A stretch of DNA of 60,502 bases from a virus: IMG/VR virus record IMGVR_UViG_3300023175_000036, positions 1 to 60,502 of that record; one strand, written 5' to 3'. The notes under the pieces are model-generated. The model ran no database searches, had not been told where the DNA came from, and saw only the letters and a program-made list of their open reading frames with translations. Each line of letters starts with the position of its first letter. Position 1 is the first letter of the stretch. Of the stretch, positions 7,680 to 14,359 are shown piece after piece. The position numbers were made by a program, and so were the translations under genes.

Positions 7680-10600
7680 TTACAAGCCTGCTATTTCCCC
7701 AGTATTTTTCAAGCGTAGTGGAATGTAAATAAATTCAACTGCTTTAACTGGCTCAATCGCGATATCTAAGTATAGCTCGTTTCTATCTATACGTGCCGGA
7801 GTGTTGTTGCTTTCGTCACATACAACTAGGTAGTCGTATAGTGCTCTTGCTCCAACTAGCTCTAGCATTAAACTCTCTGCTGCCTGTTTGATCTGATCAC
7901 GTGTGATCTTATCATTAGGCTCAAAGATATATGGTTTCGCTAGTTTGTTCAACTGTCCACGTAAGTAAATTACTAAACGTGCTACGTTGATTCTATCTAG
8001 TGAACTTGCGCCTCTTGCACGAGTCTTTTGACCGTATGCAACTAGACCTGCTCCATTGATAAATGTAATCGGGTTAACGTTTACACTGTACAGTGTGTCA
8101 CGTTGTCCTTCGTTAAGTGCAATGCTTACAAATTCGCCTTCGCCATCAATATAACCTGTTGCTGTTGCGTTTGTAATACCACCGCGTCTTGTACCTGCTG
8201 GTGCAAACCATGGATAGCTAACTTGATCACTTAGTGCAATAGTACGTAGCATCATGTGACTTGGAGGAACAACAACATTGTTACCTGCGTTGTCGCTTGT
8301 AAAGCCCCATGGGTAGAAGATACCTAAGTATTCATCTCTACTTACTAGTCCGTCATCATTGTCTTCAACTGCTAGTGCAACGTTCTGACCCCATTCATTT
8401 AATGAAGTAGCGTCCGAAGTTAATCTTGCTGGAGAATCGCCAACAATAAATGCACTTAGTCCTCTATCATAGTTTAGACTGATCATTTCACCAATTAGTT
8501 CTGGATAACCTGGTGTAGCCATTAAGTTAAAGATACGTGATTCATCATCTCTAATGTCATCGTTACTATTAACTGTTGCTTGTAGTTGTTGTACAACAAC
8601 TTTACGCTGTGCGTGTCTACCAAATGATCCGCTACCATCTTCTTGGTTAGCAGATTCAGTAACCCAACGATTTGCATCATAAGATGCCATTGATACGTCA
8701 TTCATTCTTGGGTTATCAGCTGTTTTGTCAATGTAATTGCGTACAAATTTCTTAACGTTAAAGCCGCTTCTACGCATGTTCCAAAGTAGCATACCTCGTG
8801 GGTAAAGTGCTGGATCTGGAGCATCTGGATCTAAGAAGTCGCTGGATAGTAGTTCATCAATAGTAGCTTCTTCACTGCCACCTGTTGTATTCCAACGTGC
8901 ATCTGCAAAAAGAACACCATTTTCTGTAGTTTGATCTGACTTATCAATTAGTCTCCATTCTTGAGCATCATTGTTCCAACGTCTAATAGTTGGATAATTT
9001 TCTAAGTCTGATGTATCAACCCAAATGTCTTGATCTACTGGACTGCTTGGCTCGCTTGCTGCAACGGTAGTACCATTACTTGAACTATGTAGTGTGTTAT
9101 ATCCTACCCAAGTAGTACCATTGTGTACCATCATGTCAACTTCGTCTACAACTGAGCTGTACCATAGTGTACCGTCTGCTGTTGTTGAAGTTGGAGCATC
9201 TGCTGAAGCAGTAAATGTTGTTACTGGTGCCCAGTTAGAAATAACTAGTTCATTAGTTGAGTCACCTGTTGGTGCATCATAAACATTATCAGCTGCACTT
9301 GTAAATCCTAGAAGTGTTAGTGGGCTAGTAGCCGAACCATCATCTAGTCTAATGTCGCCGCCTAGTGTATGCTCAATAACAACTTTGTTATTTGCATCTA
9401 CTGAAGCAACAATATTAGTAAAGCCTGCTGCGTTAATAGCATCTGCCATTGTGTCTGCGTCAGCTGCTGTACCTGCTGCTGTAAAGCTAACAGTTTTTTG
9501 TGCGCTTAGAGCACCGCTTTCGCCTACTTTAGTTTCTTGTGCTTTAAATGAATATGTAGTTGCTCCTGTTAACTGAGCTGCTACTATTGCACTTGTAGCA
9601 GTTGTTCTGCCACTTGCTGCTCTTTTGAATACTTTAAAATCACCTAGTTTACTTGCTGCTTCAGTCCAGTTGTACTGTACATAAAGATCGTCAACTGCTA
9701 GGTTTGCTCCACCGCCGGCTTTATCTAGGCCTTCTAATGCTGCTTGGTTAGTAGCATAAATTGGTGCGCTAATTAGATCCCAAAGTTCAGTGTCAGCGTT
9801 CCAAGATTTAATTCTCCATCTTGCACCACTGTTTGGTTCTGTAGTTTTAATCCATATACTTCCTGTTGGACGTTCTGTTTGACCTGAACCTGATGATTTC
9901 CATTGTGGAACACTTGTATGAGGATCAATTGCTAGTGCTGGAACATTATATGTTGCTCCGCCTGCTGTAATACCTAATGTTGCTGCTAGGTTATTGTTAC
10001 CTTCTGTAACTGTGAAACTTGAAGAAACACTACCGTCATTGTAAATTACTAACTGGTTGTTAACATTTGCTAATGAAACACCTGTACCACTTAGTGTAGT
10101 ATTTGAATCAGTAACAATAGTATCTAGTGAAGTTGCTGATCCACCGCTTGCTGCTGCTGTAACATTGTAGTTATTGCCGCCGACGCCAATAACAAATGCA
10201 TCAGTGTCAAGTAGTGAGCTTGCTACAGAACCTGTAACAACAACTGAACCAGTTACACTAGGAACGCTACCTACCCAGTCAGTTGAGCCAACTTGTACCC
10301 AAGTACCGCTTTGATTTTTATACCATACTCTGTATACAGTTGAAAGGCCTGCTGTAATAGCGTAGTCGCCAATTGCGCCTACTGAACCTTTTGGTGTATA
10401 TGGAGTGCTACCGCTTGTTTTAGCAGAATCAGTAATTACAATAGGAGTCTTTACAGAAAAACTCTGTCCGCCTGCTGTTGACGCTGCTGCGCCATTCCAC
10501 TCAAAAATACCAAATGCAGATGAAGCAGTATCTACCCAAAGAGCGCCGTCTGCTGGATCGCCTGCTGGTGCATCTGCTGTTGCTTGTAAAGAACCTAAGT

Positions 10601-10943
10601 CTACGTCTGCTCTGACAACCCATGCTCTGTTAGAAACACCAAGTAATGAGTAAGCTGCTTGTAATCCGTATTCATTAAGTTCTCCTGCATGAATTGGATT
10701 GTTGTTGTTATCAGTATAAAATACTGGATCTCCAAAGGTCTCTGTCAAATCGCGCTGCGAAGTAAGCAAGTAAGGCTTACCGGCATTTGCTTTTGTAGTA
10801 CCTGGAGCAATACCTGTGCCAGCGCCATTAGTTTTGTTTTCGGCGGTGGCTACGAATATCATTGGAACTGTACCTGGCTCCGCTGGTGTGTAGAAACTTT
10901 CGTCTACTACGGATACCTGTACTCCGGGTGATGTTAGTGCCAT
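7680..10943 (-). CDS. gp18: Contractile tail sheath protein (gp18-like), enlarged by insertions
   Basis: Forms the sheath that contracts to drive the tube into the host. It has 1087 aa, against 659 in T4. The N-terminus (MALTSPGVQVSVVDESFYTP, then VPMIFVATAENKTNG) and the last 400 residues (YPRGMLLWNMRRSGFNVKKF; VSYPWFAPAGTRRGGI; ending FIYIPLRLKNTGEIAGL) are typical sheath core. Between about residues 115 and 680 lies inserted material. It includes at least four Trp-rich units of the form DGALWVDT...FEWNG, and one segment (near residues 465-550) resembling flagellin-type insertions. These should project outward from the sheath. The ribosome site is AGGAG and the upstream box CTAAATAAC is a weak late promoter. 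The frame is intact throughout. Confidence 0.95.
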   Translation of the reverse strand: MALTSPGVQVSVVDESFYTPAEPGTVPMIFVATAENKTNGAGTGIAPGTTKANAGKPYLLTSQRDLTETFGDPVFYTDNNNNPIHAGELNEYGLQAAYSLLGVSNRAWVVRADVDLGSLQATADAPAGDPADGALWVDTASSAFGIFEWNGAAASTAGGQSFSVKTPIVITDSAKTSGSTPYTPKGSVGAIGDYAITAGLSTVYRVWYKNQSGTWVQVGSTDWVGSVPSVTGSVVVTGSVASSLLDTDAFVIGVGGNNYNVTAAASGGSATSLDTIVTDSNTTLSGTGVSLANVNNQLVIYNDGSVSSSFTVTEGNNNLAATLGITAGGATYNVPALAIDPHTSVPQWKSSGSGQTERPTGSIWIKTTEPNSGARWRIKSWNADTELWDLISAPIYATNQAALEGLDKAGGGANLAVDDLYVQYNWTEAASKLGDFKVFKRAASGRTTATSAIVAAQLTGATTYSFKAQETKVGESGALSAQKTVSFTAAGTAADADTMADAINAAGFTNIVASVDANNKVVIEHTLGGDIRLDDGSATSPLTLLGFTSAADNVYDAPTGDSTNELVISNWAPVTTFTASADAPTSTTADGTLWYSSVVDEVDMMVHNGTTWVGYNTLHSSSNGTTVAASEPSSPVDQDIWVDTSDLENYPTIRRWNNDAQEWRLIDKSDQTTENGVLFADARWNTTGGSEEATIDELLSSDFLDPDAPDPALYPRGMLLWNMRRSGFNVKKFVRNYIDKTADNPRMNDVSMASYDANRWVTESANQEDGSGSFGRHAQRKVVVQQLQATVNSNDDIRDDESRIFNLMATPGYPELIGEMISLNYDRGLSAFIVGDSPARLTSDATSLNEWGQNVALAVEDNDDGLVSRDEYLGIFYPWGFTSDNAGNNVVVPPSHMMLRTIALSDQVSYPWFAPAGTRRGGITNATATGYIDGEGEFVSIALNEGQRDTLYSVNVNPITFINGAGLVAYGQKTRARGASSLDRINVARLVIYLRGQLNKLAKPYIFEPNDKITRDQIKQAAESLMLELVGARALYDYLVVCDESNNTPARIDRNELYLDIAIEPVKAVEFIYIPLRLKNTGEIAGL

Positions 10944-10982
10944 TATATTTCTCCTATTAATAATGTTTGAGCGTTTGTTATA

Positions 10983-10992
10983 GTTATTTAGC
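10983..10992 (-). promoter_or_regulatory. Weak late-promoter-like box CTAAATAAC of gp18
   Basis: The minus strand reads GCTAAATAACTATAAC about 40 nt before the gp18 ATG, with AGGAG just before the start. It has two mismatches to the T4 late box, so the call is tentative. Confidence 0.35.
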
Positions 10993-11010
10993 AGACTTTG
11001 AATAATTTAA

Positions 11011-11019
11011 TGGTATAAT
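11011..11019 (+). promoter_or_regulatory. Extended -10 sigma70-type promoter of the HNH gene
   Basis: TGGTATAAT is a perfect TATAAT preceded by TGn (extended -10). No good -35 is seen at 16-18 nt. The predicted start is near 11026. This would allow host RNA polymerase to read the HNH gene independently of late genes. Confidence 0.5.
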
Positions 11020-11033
11020 CACCTAGAAAAAGG

Positions 11034-11049
11034 CACCGAAAAGGTGAGG
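11034..11049 (+). promoter_or_regulatory. Hairpin that can cover the HNH ribosome binding site
   Basis: CACC (11034-11037) can pair with GGTG (11043-11046) across an A-rich loop, masking the AAGGTGAGG Shine-Dalgarno sequence of the HNH gene. The stem is short, so this is a suggestion only. Confidence 0.3.
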
Positions 11050-11059
11050 TAAATACAGT

Positions 11060-11395
11060 ATGAGACCATTATGTAAGTGCGGACAGCGTCCTGCTGCTAT
11101 AAATTATAAAAAAGACGGCAAGACATATTATCGAACACTATGTGAACGTTGTTTACGTAACGGCGTAGGGCACGGAATACCTAAATGGAAACAACGAGGG
11201 TATGAGAAAAAAGATATTTGTGAGAAGTGCGGATTTAAATCTAAACACACTGAGCAATTCAATGTATTTCATATTGATGGAGATTTAAATAATTGTCGTC
11301 CGACTAATCTGAAAACAATTTGTGCAAATTGTCAGCGTCTTCTTCAAAAGGACGGGGTGCGCTGGAAGCAAGGTGACCTAGTCCCTGATTTCTAA
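11060..11395 (+). CDS. Small HNH-type zinc protein (putative HNH endonuclease)
   Basis: A 111-aa protein with two zinc-binding sets: Cys5/Cys7 with Cys28/Cys31, and Cys54/Cys57 with Cys88/Cys91. The second set flanks an HNH-like core, FNVFHIDGDLNNCRPTNLKT, with His71 and Asn residues where the HNH (H-N-N) active site is expected. I recall this protein, including the ending QGDLVPDF, from several marine T4-like phages. The family nicks or cuts DNA, and whether this one is an active homing nuclease is unknown. It is encoded opposite to its neighbours between the sheath and kinase genes, and its last 92 nt overlap the kinase gene tail to tail. It has its own extended -10 promoter. Confidence 0.85.
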   Translation: MRPLCKCGQRPAAINYKKDGKTYYRTLCERCLRNGVGHGIPKWKQRGYEKKDICEKCGFKSKHTEQFNVFHIDGDLNNCRPTNLKTICANCQRLLQKDGVRWKQGDLVPDF

Positions 11396-11885
11396 AGATA
11401 GTACGAATAAGAGTATCGACATTTCTTTCTAATCTTTTTAAGTCGCCATTATTGTCAATAGTGTAATCGCACATCCATTGTTCGATGCTCATTGAACTTG
11501 GATCTTCTGTAGGCAAATGATCTGTACGATCTATCCAAATAGCATAATCAAAAATTTCTTCGTTTTGCATGGCGAAGAATTCACGCTTGTTACGCAAGCC
11601 ACAGTATATTTGATTTTGAGCAAACAGGTTGCGTCCAAGGCGTGCCAAATCATCTTTACAATAGTCGTGTATCATGTTGTACCACTCTGTACGATGATTG
11701 TGTCGATCTGCGTAACACTCTTCTTCGTTAGCGTAACCGTACTTGTCTTTTAGATCGTTGAATATAAACAACTCAGAACAGAATTTTGAACTTGACTGGA
11801 ATGTGTAACCATATTTTTCTAACATTTCACAGACAGTATCTTTACCATGTCTGCCGTGTCCAACAACAAGTAGTTTAGGTAACAT
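11304..11885 (-). CDS. Deoxynucleoside monophosphate kinase-like P-loop protein (T4 gp1 type)
   Basis: A 193-aa protein that probably phosphorylates dNMPs for phage DNA synthesis (T4 gp1 acts on dGMP, dTMP and hydroxymethyl-dCMP). The P-loop GHGRHGKD (residues 9-16) has Asp after Lys in place of Ser/Thr, as in T4 gp1. It is followed by DTVCEMLEKYGY and later a DDLARLGRNLFAQ segment like the substrate/LID region. An alternative is an uncharacterised phage P-loop kinase. It has a near-perfect sigma70 promoter of its own (TTGACA, 17 nt, TATACT) and an AAAGGAT ribosome site, implying early expression inside a late cluster. The last 92 nt are shared with the HNH gene on the other strand. Confidence 0.8.
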   Translation of the reverse strand: MLPKLLVVGHGRHGKDTVCEMLEKYGYTFQSSSKFCSELFIFNDLKDKYGYANEEECYADRHNHRTEWYNMIHDYCKDDLARLGRNLFAQNQIYCGLRNKREFFAMQNEEIFDYAIWIDRTDHLPTEDPSSMSIEQWMCDYTIDNNGDLKRLERNVDTLIRTIFRNQGLGHLASSAPRPFEEDADNLHKLFSD

Positions 11886-11907
11886 AAGTTAAATTATCCT
11901 TTGTATA

Positions 11908-11925
11908 ATATACTTTACAGTATAT
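11908..11925. promoter_or_regulatory. Inverted repeat over the kinase promoter -10/start region (possible operator)
   Basis: ATATACT, TTAC, AGTATAT: perfect 7-bp arms with a 4-nt centre covering the -10 hexamer and predicted start site of the sigma70 promoter. It could bind a repressor dimer or simply fold at the 5' end of the RNA. Confidence 0.4.
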
Positions 11926-11947
11926 AGAATAATTACGTTTTTGTCAA
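11919..11947 (-). promoter_or_regulatory. Strong sigma70 promoter of the dNMP kinase gene
   Basis: On the minus strand TTGACA (11942-11947) and TATACT (11919-11924) are separated by exactly 17 nt. It overlaps the last codons of the 73-aa gene. The predicted start is near 11912, about 27 nt before the kinase ATG. Confidence 0.8.
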
Positions 11948-12154
11948 GTATTTTTTACTTTTTTGAGCTTGTCGTTTTGCCCAGGCTGCTTCAAAACCAA
12001 TCTCATGCTGATATGCTTCAATGTTACCCCATAATCTTTTTACATAAGATTCATAAGTAGACATTATATCTTTTTCCTGCCATGATTCAGGGATGAGTTG
12101 ACCTTTTACAATCCAATACAAACGATTTGCTTCTTTAAGTTGGAAGTATGTCAT
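11933..12154 (-). CDS. Small hypothetical protein
   Basis: A 73-aa basic, Trp/Tyr-rich, helical protein beginning MTYFQLKEANRLYWIVKGQL. There is no cysteine, signal peptide or recognisable domain. TGTAAATAC lies 4 nt before the ATG, within the near-palindrome ACTGTAAATACAGT, and no Shine-Dalgarno is present. A TATAAT (CTATAATCTAAG) further upstream could be an alternative host-type -10. Its 3' end contains the -35 region of the kinase promoter. Product function is unknown; the start is supported only by frame and promoter position. Confidence 0.6.
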   Translation of the reverse strand: MTYFQLKEANRLYWIVKGQLIPESWQEKDIMSTYESYVKRLWGNIEAYQHEIGFEAAWAKRQAQKSKKYLTKT

Positions 12155-12157
12155 ACT

Positions 12158-12166
12158 GTATTTACA
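12158..12166 (-). promoter_or_regulatory. Late-like box TGTAAATAC of the 73-aa gene
   Basis: The minus strand reads ACTGTAAATACAGT then ATG. The box ends 4 nt before the start codon and is part of a near-perfect palindrome. It deviates from the consensus at the first two bases. Confidence 0.35.
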
Positions 12167-12191
12167 GTAGACTTAGATTATAGCGTTAACA

Positions 12192-12950
12192 TTAACCAAT
12201 AGTGAAGCCGTAGCCGGCACCGCCTGCAACAGCCATTGAAACATCTGCTTCTAGTTTTTCCATTTCAGCTTGTGCTTCTGCTTTTAATGCATCACCGTTA
12301 AGTGCAGAACCACCTTGTGGGCCAGCAATAGTAGCAAATTTACTACGTGCTTCGCCTAACATAAATTTACAAGCAGCAAGCGTGTAATCTTTAATCCATT
12401 GGCTTGCTAGATAATCGTTCAGTAGTTCACTATCAGGACGATAGTTGTAAACATAGAGAAGTAGATTTTCTTCAGTGCGTGGACGTTGTAACAGAGTTAA
12501 CTTTTTACTAGTTGTATTCCATTTAAATTCAATAAATGAACCAAACATTCTGCCTACAAGTTCTTGGTATCCTGCAAACAGGTCATATGTGGCTAGACCT
12601 CCTAAATTGCTGCTTGACAAAAGATAAGTGTTTGTGTAAGCAAGATTGAATGGTTCAAATAATGTGCCGCCGTCACCGCCACCGCTACGTGAGCCAATGC
12701 TTCTACGGAATAATTTACGAACTTCTACTACTTCGTTTGGAAGTATGTATTCGTTTTGATCTTCAACAGTAGGCATAAACAAGTATGACTCTTCAACACT
12801 ATTGTCCGAACGCTGTCTAAATTTAGCAAATGCTTTTTTTAATGCAGTTTCATAGTGGATAGGATCTAGCTCGACATCTACCATTCCTCCGCCAAGGAAT
12901 GCATTTACATAGTCGAAAACTTCTTGTTTTTGTGTTTGCGATACTGCCAT
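12192..12950 (-). CDS. gp13: Neck protein (gp13-like)
   Basis: A 252-aa protein (T4 gp13 has 309). gp13 and gp14 form the neck that seals the filled head and receives the tail. Family features visible: an N-terminal VFDYVNAFLGGGMVDVELDP segment with a helix, VEDQNEYILPNEVVEVRKLF (the D..YI.P..I.GV..IF pattern), a central beta part (KWNTTSKKLTLLQRP), and the C-terminal WIKDYTLAACKFMLGEARSK followed by GPQGGSALNGDALKAEAQ. The ribosome site is CGGAGA. It is transcribed from one arm of a palindromic late promoter whose other arm reads gp14, so gp13 and gp14, adjacent in T4 on one strand, are here divergent. Confidence 0.85.
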   Translation of the reverse strand: MAVSQTQKQEVFDYVNAFLGGGMVDVELDPIHYETALKKAFAKFRQRSDNSVEESYLFMPTVEDQNEYILPNEVVEVRKLFRRSIGSRSGGGDGGTLFEPFNLAYTNTYLLSSSNLGGLATYDLFAGYQELVGRMFGSFIEFKWNTTSKKLTLLQRPRTEENLLLYVYNYRPDSELLNDYLASQWIKDYTLAACKFMLGEARSKFATIAGPQGGSALNGDALKAEAQAEMEKLEADVSMAVAGGAGYGFTIG

Positions 12951-12969
12951 TTATGTTTCTCCGTTATAG

Positions 12970-12989
12970 TATTTATCTTTCGATAAATA
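12970..12989. promoter_or_regulatory. Palindromic divergent late promoter between gp13 and gp14
   Basis: TATTTATC TTTC GATAAATA is a perfect inverted repeat with 8-bp arms. Each arm is a GATAAATA late box, one for each strand. The plus-strand box ends exactly 5 nt before the gp14 ATG (leaderless geometry). The minus-strand box gives gp13 a 19-nt spacer with a ribosome site. Confidence 0.75.
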
Positions 12990-12994
12990 TGTGT

Positions 12995-14359
12995 ATGCCA
13001 AGACTTAGTTTATATAAACCAGAGCGCGGTGCAGACTATAAGTTTCTGGATCGACAAATTAACGAAATGTTTACCATAGGTGGTACAGACCTTTTTGTCC
13101 ACAAGTATATTGGTACGAATGACGGAACAACAGAAAAGGATCATACACAAATCCAAGATATGTTGTTTTTAGAAAATCGTGATAGAAAATACGATCCAGA
13201 TATCTATACAATTAGAGGCATTTATAATGTACAGGATATTGATTTTGATCTTAGCCAATTTGGATTGTTTTTAACTAACGATACATTGTTTATGACTGTG
13301 CATATTACAAGCTCAGTTGAAGCAATAGGACGTAAACTAATGCCTGGTGATGTAATTGAATTACCTCACTTAAAAGATGAATATGCACTAAACGACTTTA
13401 GTGTAGCACTAAAACGTTTTTATGTTATTGAAGATATCAATCGTGCTGCTGAAGGATTTTCGCCAACTTGGTATCCACATTTATATAGACTAAAACTTAA
13501 ACAGATTGTTGATAGTCAAGAATTTAAAGACATTCTCGATTTACCTGCAAGTGAAGATCATCCAGAAGACGGCACATTGCGTGATGTATTAAGTACGTTT
13601 GAAGCAGAAATGCAAGTTAATGATGCTGTAGTTGCAGAAGCAGAAGCAAATACACCTAAGAGTGGTTATGCTGTAGATGAAAATTATTATACCCTTGCTG
13701 TAGATGAAAATACAGGCAGGAAAAAGATTCAACAAACAGATAGTCAAGGTAATGTTACAGATAAAGCAACTCCGACAAGAACCGGTTATAGTGGTCTTCT
13801 TATTGGAGACGAGTTTGCACCTAATGGCAGTAACTTTAGTAGTGGTATTAGTTTTCCACTTAATGCTGTTACAGGCGATTATTTTTTAAGAACAGACTTT
13901 TTACCACAACGTATGTTCCGCTATGATGGTAGACGTTGGTTAAAAGTACACGATGTTAAGAGAGCTCCAATGGACAACGGTACTACACAAACATTGCGTG
14001 GATCATTTATTAATGATGTAGACACCTACATCTACAACACACCAATTGCACAAGATTTTGTACGTCTAACTGTAGGACAAACTGTAATTAATACAGAAAT
14101 TGCATACACAACTGCAAAATATCTCCAGATAGAATTTACATCAACTACAGGTGACGGATATATTAGATTACCATTTATAATTGAAGATTATCCTGGTATG
14201 CTTACAAGTTATGATGACAATGGAACCGAACGTGTTAAAATTACATTACCAGAAGATGTTGTTAAATATGAAGGATTATATAGTTTAACACTACATAATG
14301 TACGAACACAACAGCGTCAGGCGCTTTCTCAAGTATTAAGACCTAAGGCGGATAACTAA
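12995..14359 (+). CDS. gp14: Neck protein (gp14-like), enlarged
   Basis: A 454-aa protein against 256 in T4. It binds gp13 to complete the neck. The conserved part is residues 1-190: MPRLSLYKPERGADYKFLDR, GGTDLFVHKYIG, LFLENRDRKYD, the FGLFLTNDTLFMT strand pair and a GDVIELPHLKDEYALND motif. The C-terminal half adds a linker and a module with a DYFLRTDFLPQRMFRYDGRRW motif, like the DG..W modules in the sheath. The start was set at 12995: longer frames upstream run through the gp13 promoter, an in-frame ATG at 12989 lies inside the promoter box, and 12995 lies 5 nt after it. No Shine-Dalgarno precedes it. Confidence 0.85.
   Translation: MPRLSLYKPERGADYKFLDRQINEMFTIGGTDLFVHKYIGTNDGTTEKDHTQIQDMLFLENRDRKYDPDIYTIRGIYNVQDIDFDLSQFGLFLTNDTLFMTVHITSSVEAIGRKLMPGDVIELPHLKDEYALNDFSVALKRFYVIEDINRAAEGFSPTWYPHLYRLKLKQIVDSQEFKDILDLPASEDHPEDGTLRDVLSTFEAEMQVNDAVVAEAEANTPKSGYAVDENYYTLAVDENTGRKKIQQTDSQGNVTDKATPTRTGYSGLLIGDEFAPNGSNFSSGISFPLNAVTGDYFLRTDFLPQRMFRYDGRRWLKVHDVKRAPMDNGTTQTLRGSFINDVDTYIYNTPIAQDFVRLTVGQTVINTEIAYTTAKYLQIEFTSTTGDGYIRLPFIIEDYPGMLTSYDDNGTERVKITLPEDVVKYEGLYSLTLHNVRTQQRQALSQVLRPKADN

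Noticed and set aside
7680-10943. Fusion or misassembly explaining the oversized sheath gene
   Set aside because: The frame is continuous, core segments flank the insert in the proper order and the inserted modules match those in other tail proteins of the same genome.
12899-12994. Longer N-terminus for the gp14-like gene starting at 12899
   Set aside because: The added residues are hydrophobic, lie antisense to gp13 and across the divergent promoter, and do not resemble the family. MPRLSLYKPERG at 12995 fits.
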